NCBI GenBank assembly: GCA_014860395.1
Contig: JACZJU010000086.1
Location: forward strand, 1-42,456
Origin: Burkholderiales bacterium
Lineage (GTDB): Bacteria; Pseudomonadota; Gammaproteobacteria; Burkholderiales; SG8-39
DNA length: 42,456 nucleotides
Reading direction: 5' to 3'
Numbering within the stretch: the first letter of the stretch is position 1; the number at the start of each line of letters is the position of its first letter. Below are positions 26,941-35,304 of this stretch, in pieces. Under the pieces are notes generated by a model that made no database searches, had not been told where the DNA came from, and saw only the letters and a program-made list of their open reading frames with translations. Made by a program: the position numbers and the translations under genes.

Positions 26941-27663
26941 CTACATACGGAAATGCTCTCCCAGATACACGCGTCTCACATTTTCATTATAGACGATTTC
27001 ATCGGGCTTGCCCTGCGCCAACACCGACCCTTCGTTGATGATGTAGGCGTGGTCGCAGATGCCCAGAGTCTCGCGCACGTTGTGATCCGTGATCAGCACG
27101 CCGATGCCGCGCTCTTTCAGAAAGCCGATGATCTTCTGGATGTCGAGCACGGCGATCGGGTCGACGCCGGCGAATGGCTCATCGAGCAGGATGAAGCTGG
27201 GACGGGTGGCAAGCGCGCGGGCGATCTCGACGCGGCGGCGCTCGCCTCCGGAAAGCGACAGCGCCGGGTTGTTGCGCAAATGCGTAATATGCAGTTCGCG
27301 CAGCAGGTTTTCCAGGCGTTCGTCGATTTGCTCTTCGGAAAGGTCCTGCAACTCGAGCACCGCCTGCACGTTCTCCCGCACCGTCAGCTTTCTGAAGACC
27401 GAAGTTTCCTGGGGCAGATAGGACAGGCCAAGCCGCGCCCGGCGGTGGATCGGAAACTTGCTGATTTCCGCGCCGTCCAGGGCAATGCTTCCGCCGTCCA
27501 GACGCAGCAATCCGACCATCATGTAAAAGCAGGTGGTCTTTCCGGCCCCGTTCGGGCCGAGCAGGCCGACCACTTCGCCGCTTTGCACTTCCAGCGATAC
27601 GTCGTGCACCACGGTACGCGATTTGTAGCGCTTTTTCAGATTGCTGGCTTTGAACTGGCTCAT
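26941..27663 (-). CDS. lptB: LPS export ABC transporter ATPase LptB
   Basis: A 240-residue ATPase with Walker [10 protein letters not shown] (36-44), the Q-loop in [11 protein letters not shown], signature LSGGERRR and Walker [14 protein letters not shown]. It powers the LptB2FG complex that extracts LPS from the inner membrane and hands it to LptC and LptA. I start at ATG 27663, which gives [11 protein letters not shown]. lptA ends 5 bases upstream. Confidence 0.96.
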   Translation of the reverse strand: MSQFKASNLKKRYKSRTVVHDVSLEVQSGEVVGLLGPNGAGKTTCFYMMVGLLRLDGGSIALDGAEISKFPIHRRARLGLSYLPQETSVFRKLTVRENVQAVLELQDLSEEQIDERLENLLRELHITHLRNNPALSLSGGERRRVEIARALATRPSFILLDEPFAGVDPIAVLDIQKIIGFLKERGIGVLITDHNVRETLGICDHAYIINEGSVLAQGKPDEIVYNENVRRVYLGEHFRM

Positions 27664-27668
27664 CGACG

Positions 27669-28241
27669 CTATCGTTTGGTCGCGTCGGGCGAGGGAGACT
27701 TGCCTGATTCTTCGGTGGGGGCGCGCGGCTGGATCACGGCGTGCACTCTGCCCCCGGGGCCGCCGCTTGCGCTGGGGGCGCCGCCGCCGGTCACGGTGAA
27801 ATATTCGGTGCGCGCATCGTAGGAGATGTAGTTGCCGCGCACTTCGTCCGCGGGCTCGCGCAGCAAGCGGGCGTGATCGAAGAATTCCACCCGGTCCAGT
27901 TTGCCGTCGTATTCGATGCGTTCGGCCTCGCCCTGGATATAGCCCTCGGCGCCGTCGCGCTTTTGCCGGAACGTGGCCGGATTGCCGAAGGCGCTGCCGT
28001 ACTGATAGCCGTCCTTGTCCTGGCGCACGATAATCTTGTCGGCGCGTATGCTCAGCGTTCCTTGGGTCATCAGCACCTTTCCTTCGAACACGCTGGTCTT
28101 GTGCACGTCGTCCACGTGCATGCGGTCCGATTCCAGGTTGATGGGCTTGCTGCGGTCGGCTTTTTCCGCCTGCGCCGGCACGGCCAGCAGCCCCGCGCAG
28201 CATGCGCCGACGAGAAGAATTCCCAGTCTATTTGGCCACAT
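27669..28241 (-). CDS. lptA: LPS transport periplasmic protein LptA
   Basis: A 190-residue exported protein with a signal peptide ending VPAQA (about residue 25). The mature part shows the OstA-type beta strands [31 protein letters not shown] and [15 protein letters not shown] that form the periplasmic LPS bridge. The C-terminus is Pro/Ser/Gly-rich. It overlaps lptC by 14 bases, so the two are coupled. Confidence 0.92.
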   Translation of the reverse strand: MWPNRLGILLVGACCAGLLAVPAQAEKADRSKPINLESDRMHVDDVHKTSVFEGKVLMTQGTLSIRADKIIVRQDKDGYQYGSAFGNPATFRQKRDGAEGYIQGEAERIEYDGKLDRVEFFDHARLLREPADEVRGNYISYDARTEYFTVTGGGAPSASGGPGGRVHAVIQPRAPTEESGKSPSPDATKR

Positions 28242-28803
28242 CGAAAGTGCCCCGGACCTGAGACAGCAGCGCGAATTGCCGCGTCTTGTTGTTGATCTCC
28301 ATGCCTACTCCGGCGAGCCGGGAGGTCCCTTCGGTAATGATCACCGGCTTGTCGGTGCGCGCGAGATCGCGCTCTGGAATGATTTCCAGGTATTCCGTCT
28401 GCATGCGCAATTCGCTGCGCTCAGCGTTCGCGCCGCGCACCACAATCACGTTGCCGAAAAAACTCGCTTCGTCGCCGTTTCTGGAAATGCGGCCGCGGTC
28501 GGCGCGGATGACGATGGGCGCGGCGTTGTCGTGACGCTGCACCAGGCGCGGCGCTACGATATCGGTCGTCTCGTCGTCGGGATAATGCAGCATGCGCTCG
28601 GCCGACAGGCTGTACTCGGGCGCGCCGCTAGCGCTCATTTTGGTGATGCCGAAGTCCTCGGCGATGAAATCCGGATCGTGGCGCGTCTTGCCCGATTTGT
28701 CGCGCTCGGGCGGCTGTATCGCGCGCTCCAGCCACAGGCTGCCGGCTGCCAGCGCCAGCATCAGCAGCAGCGGAAACAGTTGGGATGCACGGTCGCGTCT
28801 CAT
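28228..28803 (-). CDS. lptC: LPS export protein LptC
   Basis: A 191-residue inner-membrane protein with one N-terminal helix (LFPLLLMLALAAGSLWLERAI split over residues 9-29) and a periplasmic OstA-like domain (PDFIAEDFGITKMSASGAPEYSL split around residue 50). It links LptB2FG to LptA. Its start lies 24 bases after kdsC; the order kdsC-lptC-lptA-lptB is the standard one. Confidence 0.92.
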   Translation of the reverse strand: MRRDRASQLFPLLLMLALAAGSLWLERAIQPPERDKSGKTRHDPDFIAEDFGITKMSASGAPEYSLSAERMLHYPDDETTDIVAPRLVQRHDNAAPIVIRADRGRISRNGDEASFFGNVIVVRGANAERSELRMQTEYLEIIPERDLARTDKPVIITEGTSRLAGVGMEINNKTRQFALLSQVRGTFDVAK

Positions 28804-28827
28804 GGCCTTTGGCTCATTTCCTACGGC

Positions 28828-29406
28828 TCATTGCAGGTGGGCGCCGATGGCGCGATCGAGCGCGCCCTGGGCGCGCAGAATGAATTCACACACTTCGCGC
28901 ACGGCGCCCTGCCCGCCGGGCGCGCGCGCCACGTAGTGGGCGCGGCTTTTCAGCGCTTCCGGGGCCGCGGGCACGGTCGCGGCGAAGCCGCAGCGGGTGA
29001 TGAGCGGCAGGTCGAGCAGGTCATCGCCCATGTAACCAGACTGCCCGGCGGCCAGACCTAGCTGCGCCAGCAGCGCGGCGTAGGCGCCGCGCTTGTCCTC
29101 CGCTCCCTGGTACAGGTGGGCGATGCCGAGATTGGCCGCGCGCAGTTCTACCGCGCGCGAATTCCTGGCGGTGATCAGCGCGACCTCCACCCCGTATTGC
29201 CGCAGCATCTTGACGCCGTGGCCATCCCGGCTGTTGAATGCCTTCAGCTCCTCGCCGCGCTCGGAGTAATAGAGCGTGCCGTCGGTCATGACGCCGTCAA
29301 CGTCGAATATCATCAGCTTCAGTACCTTGGCGCGCTCAAGCGCGCCGTCCGCGTCCTCGCGCTTTGGCGCGTTATCCAGGCTCGTGTGCTCCAATGCGTC
29401 GCCCAT
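28828..29406 (-). CDS. kdsC: 3-deoxy-D-manno-octulosonate 8-phosphate phosphatase
   Basis: A 192-residue HAD-family phosphatase that releases free Kdo. The nucleophile motif is DVDGVMTDG (D35, D37), followed by FNSRDGHGVKML, ALITARNS and the late motif YMGDDLLDLPL. It has about 20 extra residues at the N-terminus compared with short family members; no better internal start is seen. The kdsD stop lies 6 bases upstream. Confidence 0.95.
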   Translation of the reverse strand: MGDALEHTSLDNAPKREDADGALERAKVLKLMIFDVDGVMTDGTLYYSERGEELKAFNSRDGHGVKMLRQYGVEVALITARNSRAVELRAANLGIAHLYQGAEDKRGAYAALLAQLGLAAGQSGYMGDDLLDLPLITRCGFAATVPAAPEALKSRAHYVARAPGGQGAVREVCEFILRAQGALDRAIGAHLQ

Positions 29407-29412
29407 CCGGGT

Positions 29413-30396
29413 TCAGATTACCTTGGCGCGGAACAGGTCGTGCATATTCAGCGCGCCCACGAGCCTGCCTTCGCCATCCACTACCAGCAGCTGGTTGATC
29501 TTGCGCTCTTCCATGATCTGAACCGCCTCGACCGCCAGCTTGTCCGGGGCGATGGTGCGCGGGTTGCGCGTCATGATGTCAGCAATGCGCGCGGACTTGA
29601 TGTCCTCGACTTGCGCCAGCGTGCGGCGCAGATCGCCATCGGTGAATATGCCGCTCACATGCCCGGCAGCATCGAGCACGGCGGTCATGCCCAGGCGCTT
29701 TTTCGACATCTCCAGCATCGCTTCGGAAAAGCGCGTGGCTTCCGCCACCGACGGCACATCGTCGCCGGTGCGCATGACGTCGCGCACATGGGTGAGCAGG
29801 CGCCGCCCCAGTGCGCCGCCCGGATGCGAGCGCGCGAAGTCCTCTGCGCCGAAGCCCTTGGCATCGAGCAGGGCGATCGCCAGCGCGTCGCCCAGCGCGA
29901 GCGCCGCAGTGGTGCTGGCAGTGGGGGCGAGGTTGAGCGGACAGGCCTCTTTGTCGACGCGCGCATCCAGATGCACGTCGGCCTCGCGCGCCAGCGCCGA
30001 ATTCGCATTGCCGGTGATGGCAATGAGGCCTGCCCCTTGGCGCTTGAGCATGGGTACGATGCTCAGCAGCTCTTCGCTTTCTCCGGAATTGGACAGCGCA
30101 ATGAGCACGTCGTCGCGCGCGATCATGCCGATGTCGCCGTGGCTCGCTTCGGCCGGATGCACGAAATAGGCCGGCGTGCCGGTGCTCGCCATGGTGGAAG
30201 CGATCTTGCGCGCGATATGGCCGGATTTGCCGATGCCGCTCACTATGACGCGGCCCTTGCAGTTGAGCAGCAGCGCCACGGCATCGAGAAAGCTCTGGCC
30301 CAACCGCGCAGCGAGGCCCTGAATGGCTTCGGCTTCGATGGCGAGCACCTGTTTTGCCAGCTCCAGCGCGGTGTTGGACGGTAAGATTTTGTCCAT
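29413..30396 (-). CDS. kdsD: Arabinose-5-phosphate isomerase
   Basis: A 327-residue isomerase converting ribulose-5-phosphate to arabinose-5-phosphate for Kdo synthesis. An SIS sugar-binding domain (GRVIVSGIGKSGHIARKIA, ALSNSGESEEL) covers about residues 35-175, followed by two CBS domains (about 200-325, with IFTDGDLRRTL and DGEGRLVGALNMHDL). Two starts are possible, ATG 30396 and ATG 30417; neither has a clear ribosome site. I prefer 30396 by family length. It is divergent from the antiporter gene, with 73 bases between them. Confidence 0.94.
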   Translation of the reverse strand: MDKILPSNTALELAKQVLAIEAEAIQGLAARLGQSFLDAVALLLNCKGRVIVSGIGKSGHIARKIASTMASTGTPAYFVHPAEASHGDIGMIARDDVLIALSNSGESEELLSIVPMLKRQGAGLIAITGNANSALAREADVHLDARVDKEACPLNLAPTASTTAALALGDALAIALLDAKGFGAEDFARSHPGGALGRRLLTHVRDVMRTGDDVPSVAEATRFSEAMLEMSKKRLGMTAVLDAAGHVSGIFTDGDLRRTLAQVEDIKSARIADIMTRNPRTIAPDKLAVEAVQIMEERKINQLLVVDGEGRLVGALNMHDLFRAKVI

Positions 30397-30469
30397 GCGG
30401 GAAGCTGCAGGTATCATAGGTCAAAGTATATCAGAACCCCATTCCCTCCCTTTCGATACCAGGCTTCCG

Positions 30470-32452
30470 ATGAGCAACCCCCTAGAGCTGGTGCTGGTAC
30501 TGCTGGCCAGCGCCGTGCTGGTGGTGGTGTTGGCGCGCATCCTGCACCTGCCGCCCATGCTCGGATACCTCCTGGTCGGCGTGGCGATCGGGCCGTTTGC
30601 GCTGCACTGGATGCCGGCGAGCGAGGAATCGGGCTACGCCTACCTCGCCGAGTTCGGCGTGGTGTTCCTGATGTTCTCCATCGGCCTGGAATTCAGCCTG
30701 CCCAAGCTGTTCAACATGCGCCGCGTGGTGTTCGGCCTGGGGATGGGGCAGGTGCTGCTCACCGTGTTCGCGCCGACCTTGCTCGCCTGGCTGGTGGGCT
30801 TTTCGTGGCAAGTCGGTTTCGCGCTGGGCGGCGCGCTCGCCATGTCCTCGACTGCCATCGTGAGCAAGCTGCTGGCCGAGCGCATGCAGCTCGAATCCGT
30901 CCACGGACGCGAGATCATCGGCGTTCTGCTGTTCCAGGACCTGGCCGTGGTGCCGCTGCTGATCCTGATCCCGGCGCTGGCGCAGCCGGCGAAGGACCTT
31001 GCGCCGGTGCTGGCGCTGGCGCTGGTGAAGGCCGCGGTGGTGCTGTTCGTGATCCTGTTCGCGGGACAGAAGCTGATGCGCGGCTGGTTCCATATCGTCG
31101 CGCGGCGGCGCTCGCACGAATTGTTCGTGCTGAACGTGCTGTTGATCACTCTGGGGCTGGCCTGGGCCACCGAGCTTGCCGGCCTTTCGCTTGCGCTGGG
31201 CGCGTTTCTCGCCGGCATGCTGATCTCGGAAACCGAATACCGGCACCAGGTGGAAGAGGACATCAAGCCGTTTCGCGATTTGCTGCTAGGCCTGTTTTTC
31301 GTCACCGTCGGCATGCAGCTGGACGTGTCCGTGGTGGTCGACCGGTTCTGGCTGGTGTTGCTGCTGTTCGCGGGGCCGGTGCTGTTCAAATTCGCGCTGA
31401 TCGCCGCGCTTTCGCGCATGTTCGGCGCCACGCCCGGCAATGCCCTGCGCACCGCTCTGGCGCTGGCGCAGGCGGGCGAGTTCGGCTTCGTGCTGCTGGC
31501 CCAGGCCGGCGGGGCGGGGTTGGTTGACCAAACCCTGCTGCAACCCGTCCTGGCGGCGATGCTGCTGTCGATGCTCAGCGCGCCATTCCTGATCCAGTAT
31601 AGCGACAAGCTGGTGCTGCGCTTCGTCGCCTCGGAATGGATGCTGCGCTCGCTCCAGCTGCACCAGATCGCCGTCTCCGGCATGGCGGTGGCGAAGCACG
31701 TGGTGCTGTGCGGCTACGGCCGCACCGGCCAGAACCTGGCGCGCTTTCTGGAGCAGGAAGGCATAGGCTATGTTGCGCTGGACCTGGATCCGGAACGCGT
31801 GCGCGAGGCTGCGGCCGCGGGCGAGACCGTGGTGTACGGCGATGCCGCGCGGCGCGAGGCGCTGATCGCCGCGGGCCTGGCGCGCGCCAGCGCCTTGGTC
31901 ATTTCCTTCCCGGACATACCCGCAGCGCTGAAAATCCTGTACCACGCCCATTCGATCAACCCGGCGCTGCCGGTGATCGTGCGCACGCTGGACGATGCGG
32001 ACATGGAGCGGCTGCAGGCGGCCGGGGCGGCCGAGGTCGTGCCGGACACCTTTGAATCCAGTCTGATGCTCGCCAGCCATGCTTTGGTGCTGATGGGCGT
32101 GCCGCTGAAGCGGGTGGTGCGCAGCGTGCGCGCGGTGCGCGAGAACCGCTACAGCATGTTGCGGGGGTTTTTCCACGGCGAGGGCGACGCGGCAGCCGAC
32201 GCGGCGGAACACCGGCTGCCGCGCCTGCATTCGGTCACGCTGACGCAGGGCGCCTACGCCGTGGGCAAAACGCTGGCAGAACTGGACCTGACGGCGCTGA
32301 GCGCCGCAGTCACGCGGGTGCGCCGGCGCGGCATCCGCGCGAGCGAGCCCGCGCCGGAGACGCGCTTCGAGGAGGGCGACGTGGTGGTGGTGCTGGGCGA
32401 GCCCGACGCCCTGGAGGCGGCGGAGATCCGCTTGCTGCAGGGGACGAAATAG
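30470..32452 (+). CDS. kefB: Monovalent cation:proton antiporter (CPA2, KefB/YbaL-type)
   Basis: A 660-residue inner-membrane protein. About 12-13 helices fill residues 1-385, with the antiporter motifs ALAMSSTAIVSKLLAER and LLFQDLAVVPLLIL. A TrkA-N Rossmann domain follows (VVLCGYGRTGQNLARFLEQ, about 410-525), then a TrkA-C domain (about 575-655). Such systems move K+ out in exchange for H+ and are gated by nucleotides or thiols. ATG 30470 gives the canonical short N-terminus; the open frame upstream is inside the kdsD region. Neighbouring kdsD is common in this group. Ion specificity cannot be proved from sequence. Confidence 0.9.
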   Translation: MSNPLELVLVLLASAVLVVVLARILHLPPMLGYLLVGVAIGPFALHWMPASEESGYAYLAEFGVVFLMFSIGLEFSLPKLFNMRRVVFGLGMGQVLLTVFAPTLLAWLVGFSWQVGFALGGALAMSSTAIVSKLLAERMQLESVHGREIIGVLLFQDLAVVPLLILIPALAQPAKDLAPVLALALVKAAVVLFVILFAGQKLMRGWFHIVARRRSHELFVLNVLLITLGLAWATELAGLSLALGAFLAGMLISETEYRHQVEEDIKPFRDLLLGLFFVTVGMQLDVSVVVDRFWLVLLLFAGPVLFKFALIAALSRMFGATPGNALRTALALAQAGEFGFVLLAQAGGAGLVDQTLLQPVLAAMLLSMLSAPFLIQYSDKLVLRFVASEWMLRSLQLHQIAVSGMAVAKHVVLCGYGRTGQNLARFLEQEGIGYVALDLDPERVREAAAAGETVVYGDAARREALIAAGLARASALVISFPDIPAALKILYHAHSINPALPVIVRTLDDADMERLQAAGAAEVVPDTFESSLMLASHALVLMGVPLKRVVRSVRAVRENRYSMLRGFFHGEGDAAADAAEHRLPRLHSVTLTQGAYAVGKTLAELDLTALSAAVTRVRRRGIRASEPAPETRFEEGDVVVVLGEPDALEAAEIRLLQGTK

Positions 32453-32454
32453 AA

Positions 32455-32492
32455 GGCGCGGTCACTCCAGCCAGCTGATTGGCGGCCGCGCC
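32455..32492. terminator. Hairpin between convergent antiporter and prepilin genes
   Basis: GGCGCGG (32455-32461) pairs with CCGCGCC (32486-32492) around a 24-base loop, directly after the antiporter stop. There is no U-run. It may end both converging transcripts. Confidence 0.35.
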
Positions 32493-32562
32493 ACAAGCCT
32501 TCGCGCCCGCAGCGATGGACAAGGTCGCACCATCTGCGTGTAGCGCGGTAGACGAAGCCTGC

Positions 32563-33228
32563 TTAGATCAGGGTCCGGCAGACAAGGTAGTTTTTAGTGC
32601 CGTCTTCGACGTATGCGCTGGACGCAGCGGGCACATCTATGTTTCCTCCGCCTACTCCGGCGCGCACGCTGCCGGTTGTGGCGTTGCCGTCGTCCGTTTG
32701 GGAATCAACCGAGATCGCAACCTTGTCAGGCAGATTGGCGGTGCACAGTATCAACCCAGTGTAGCCAGAGACTGTGGTGCCCGTGGCCAGTACTGGTCCA
32801 AATGCGCTACCTGTAAGCACAGCATCCCCGGTTTGCACGCCCATCTTTCCGCTCACTGCGTTGAAAGGTTGCTCCCAGCCGGTCCCAGACACGAATCCGG
32901 CAAGCCGCAAATGTCGCCAGAAGAGAGCCGATTCGTCGGTTGCCGTGGTTGTGTTGTACTTGCCCGCAATCGACCCGTTGCCGTCGCCCTGCTCGTTCGT
33001 GAGGGTCCAGCGGGCGTTGGCGCCCTTGTCGTCGCCCGGAAGCGCTTTGTATCTGTCCTGGTAGGAGTTCATCGCGGCCATTACGCCGTTCAGATCGTTG
33101 ATGATGTTTTTGATCTTCGCCTGGGCAATCATTTCCTGGCCTTTCAGGATACCGCCCAGCAACAGGCCGATGATCACCAGCACGATGGCAATCTCTACCA
33201 GGGTAAAGCCGGTTTGTTTCGTCTTCAT
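32563..33228 (-). CDS. Type IV prepilin-like protein (major pilin candidate)
   Basis: A 221-residue prepilin. The leader MKTKQTG is cut by prepilin peptidase before the methylated phenylalanine; FTLVEIAIVLVIIGLLLGG follows, with Glu at +5. The globular part has DLNGVMAAMNSYQDRYKALPGDD, a pilin-typical helix and turn, and two cysteines (ILCTANL and LVCRTLI) that could form the C-terminal disulfide loop. ATG 33228 follows GGGGAA. It has its own promoter-like sequence and is separated from the assembly operon by the permease and TPR genes, so it may be the structural subunit of that machine. Peptidase and secretin genes are not visible. Confidence 0.85.
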   Translation of the reverse strand: MKTKQTGFTLVEIAIVLVIIGLLLGGILKGQEMIAQAKIKNIINDLNGVMAAMNSYQDRYKALPGDDKGANARWTLTNEQGDGNGSIAGKYNTTTATDESALFWRHLRLAGFVSGTGWEQPFNAVSGKMGVQTGDAVLTGSAFGPVLATGTTVSGYTGLILCTANLPDKVAISVDSQTDDGNATTGSVRAGVGGGNIDVPAASSAYVEDGTKNYLVCRTLI

Positions 33229-33310
33229 ATCATTTTCCCCACTGGAGAAAGTTAATGGTGGATTTACAGGCGCAATATCCATGCCCGATTCTTGATGAAT
33301 GATCCTGCAC

Positions 33311-33357
33311 TTTAACGCATAAAAGACCATGATTTGTCAAAACACAGACACATCTGT
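33311..33357 (-). promoter_or_regulatory. Promoter and dyad upstream of the prepilin gene
   Basis: On the minus strand TTGACA (33340-33335) is a perfect sigma-70 -35 box, with a weak -10 GTTAAA (33316-33311) 18 bases away, 83 bases before the prepilin ATG. Just upstream, ACAGA-CACA-TCTGT (33344-33357) is a dyad where an activator could bind. The -35 is strong; the rest is tentative. Confidence 0.45.
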
Positions 33358-33367
33358 CGACATTCCG

Positions 33368-34159
33368 TCAATTTGCCTTAATCGATGACGCATTGGGTGC
33401 GGTATCCGCTCGTTTGGTCATGGACTCCTGGCGTTTCTGTTTCTGCGCGCCTTTTCTCAGGCGTTCCTCTATTTCCCGCAACCGGCCATTGAGGAATTTG
33501 AGTTCGCCACGGTCGGTGACCCTGCCGCTGGCGAGCAATCCGCCTATCATCAGGCGCGCCGTTTCCAGTTCGTTCAGGTCTTCGCGGATGAAAATTTCCA
33601 TGGTTGTCACCCAGGCCGGCACGTTCTTGGCCGTGGTGTATTTTTGCAACGCAGCCGCATACTCGAGCGCCAAGCCCATGTCCTTCAGCCGATGCTTGGC
33701 GATGAAGGTGGCGTGGGCGAGCCAGGGCCAGCGCCGGTTTGGATCCAGCAGGTACTGCCGGTATATGAAATTGAGCATGCTGCGCTGCCGGGCTTCATCC
33801 GGAACTTCGGCGTACAGGCGGCTGGCCGCGAGCAGCGGGTATTGTCCTTCGGGATCAAGCTCGAGGATGCGCCCGAGCCAAGCCTCTACCCGAGCGTAAT
33901 CCAGATCCTTGTAGGGTATCGGGGTTCCCGACTGGTAATCGAAAGCTTGCAGCTGGAGCATGAGTATCTTGGCCAGCGCGATCGGTTCGCCCAGACTGGC
34001 CAGCCGCAATAGCGAGGCGGGTGGTGGCGGCAACAGGTCCGGCGCCTTCGCCTGGGGCTCGGGCAGGGCGGCGTGCAGGCCGATCTGCAAGGCCAGGCCA
34101 GCGGCAAGCAGACTCAGCACCGGGATGGACACATGGTTCAGCGGGCGTTCGTCGCGCAT
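33368..34159 (-). CDS. TPR-like protein with an N-terminal membrane anchor, function unknown
   Basis: A 263-residue protein. One N-terminal hydrophobic segment (VLSLLAAGLALQIGLHAAL, about residues 13-31) anchors it, followed by a Pro-rich stretch and an all-helical part with tetratricopeptide-like spacing: ARVEAWLGRILELDPEGQYP, RRWPWLAHATFIAKHRLKD, ALEYAAALQKYT. The end is strongly basic. It starts 10 bases after the permease gene, so the two are one operon and the protein may act with the permease. I do not know a function; the family occurs in nitrifying and related Betaproteobacteria, from memory. Confidence 0.7.
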   Translation of the reverse strand: MRDERPLNHVSIPVLSLLAAGLALQIGLHAALPEPQAKAPDLLPPPPASLLRLASLGEPIALAKILMLQLQAFDYQSGTPIPYKDLDYARVEAWLGRILELDPEGQYPLLAASRLYAEVPDEARQRSMLNFIYRQYLLDPNRRWPWLAHATFIAKHRLKDMGLALEYAAALQKYTTAKNVPAWVTTMEIFIREDLNELETARLMIGGLLASGRVTDRGELKFLNGRLREIEERLRKGAQKQKRQESMTKRADTAPNASSIKAN

Positions 34160-34169
34160 GGGCGCAATC

Positions 34170-34940
34170 CTAGAAACTCTTGCGCTGCAGGTCGAACAGG
34201 GCGGCGCCGCACAACAGCAGCGCATACACGGCGGTCTGCGCCAGGACTCCAATGATTTCGGACGCGGTCGGCGCGGCGTAGATCAGCCAGCCGGTCTGGG
34301 TCATGCGGTCCAGCCCGGGCAGCAGGAAGGCGATCGCGTCGACGACGAAATTGACGAGTTTTTGGCCGAGGCTCAAGCCATCCGACAAAGGGTTGGCGGC
34401 CATGATCTGCAGCGCGCTGATCGAGCGCGAGAGCATATAAAACCCGGCGACTGCCGCAAGCGCCGAAATCACCTGCGTCAGAGAAAACGCGCAAAAGAGC
34501 GCGAACGCAGTCACCAGCAGCAGTTCACAAGCCAGCGACAAGCCCCATAGCGCAACCCGCGCCGCCGGCACGAACAGCGCGAGCGGCAGGCTGAATATCG
34601 CGGCGAGCGCGAGCGCCACCGCGGTGTAGCCGGCGAGCTTGCCGAAAAAATAGCTGCTGCGCCGCAGCGGCCGCGAAAGTATCAACTCCATCACCTTGTC
34701 GTTGAATTCGCGCACCACGCTGGTGACGACGAAGCTCGCCAGCATGAATACGGCGCCGATCCGCAGCAAGGCGGCGAGCAGCGCCGCCTGGATCTGGTTC
34801 GATTCGGTGATCACCACCTGCTGCAGAAACTGGGTGAGCGCCAGGCCCGCGGCGACAAGAATCAGCGCCAGCCACAGCAGGCGGTTGCGCAGCGCTTCGA
34901 GCAGGGTGTAACGGGCGATAGGCAGGATAGGGTGCAGCAT
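34170..34940 (-). CDS. ABC-2 type transporter permease (no ATPase partner nearby)
   Basis: A 256-residue inner-membrane protein with six hydrophobic segments. It begins MLHPILPIARYTLLEALRNRL and shows VVREFNDKVMELILSRPLRRSSYFFGKL in two parts, the loop typical of NosY/ABC-2 permeases. Such permeases need an ATPase, normally encoded next door, but none is present on either side. ATG 34940 is chosen because the longer frame would translate repeat copy F. The partner may be elsewhere or lost. Substrate unknown. Confidence 0.8.
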   Translation of the reverse strand: MLHPILPIARYTLLEALRNRLLWLALILVAAGLALTQFLQQVVITESNQIQAALLAALLRIGAVFMLASFVVTSVVREFNDKVMELILSRPLRRSSYFFGKLAGYTAVALALAAIFSLPLALFVPAARVALWGLSLACELLLVTAFALFCAFSLTQVISALAAVAGFYMLSRSISALQIMAANPLSDGLSLGQKLVNFVVDAIAFLLPGLDRMTQTGWLIYAAPTASEIIGVLAQTAVYALLLCGAALFDLQRKSF

Positions 34941-34944
34941 AAGA

Positions 34945-35029
34945 ATTCTATTCAAAACGAGTGGACCCCTCCCCTTCTGCTCCCCTGATTCAGGCCGCAA
35001 CAAAATGACTTTTGCCACGAGTTCCAAGG
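34945..35029 (+). repeat. Intergenic two-hairpin element, copy F
   Basis: ACGAGTGG-ACCCCT-CCCCTTCT is a damaged version of the first stem of copy A, followed by GCTCCCCTGATTCAGGCC. The second part, AACAAAATGACTTTTGCCAC, matches copy A at most positions, and the tail is TTCCAAGG. It lies upstream of the permease gene but points away from it, toward the short frame ending at 35304. Confidence 0.6.
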
Positions 35030-35118
35030 CATTCGACGGACGGCGCAAATGCAACACGCCCCCTGCAGCAAGGGTAGGCCGAGCGCAGCTTGCTCAGGTT
35101 AATCTGCAAGCATGGCAA

Positions 35119-35304
35119 GTGCAAGCATCATGGACGCCCCTGCCGCCCGCCGCCATCGCCCGCGTTTGCGTGCTCGCCCTGTTCTTCTGGAACCGGCGGC
35201 TGATATTGTTGTGGCTGTGCATGCTCGTCGGCGTGGTCGGCGGCAAGGTGTCGTTCGTGCTTTCCGGTCCGCTCGGGCCGGCCGAAGGGATGGGCGTTGC
35301 CTAG
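35119..35304 (+). pseudogene. Possible remnant of a membrane protein gene
   Basis: An open frame ends at TAG 35302-35304. From about 35119 its codons are strongly G/C-ending and encode a hydrophobic stretch (VCVLALFFWNRR, LLWLCMLVGVVGG) and a Gly/Pro tail. No proper start with a ribosome site is visible; GTG 35119 is the nearest candidate. The 360-base gap 34941-35300 otherwise holds only repeat copy F. It converges with the prepilin gene and overlaps its stop by 4 bases. It may be the 3' end of a gene whose start was lost when the element or the pilus genes arrived. Chance is possible. Confidence 0.3.
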
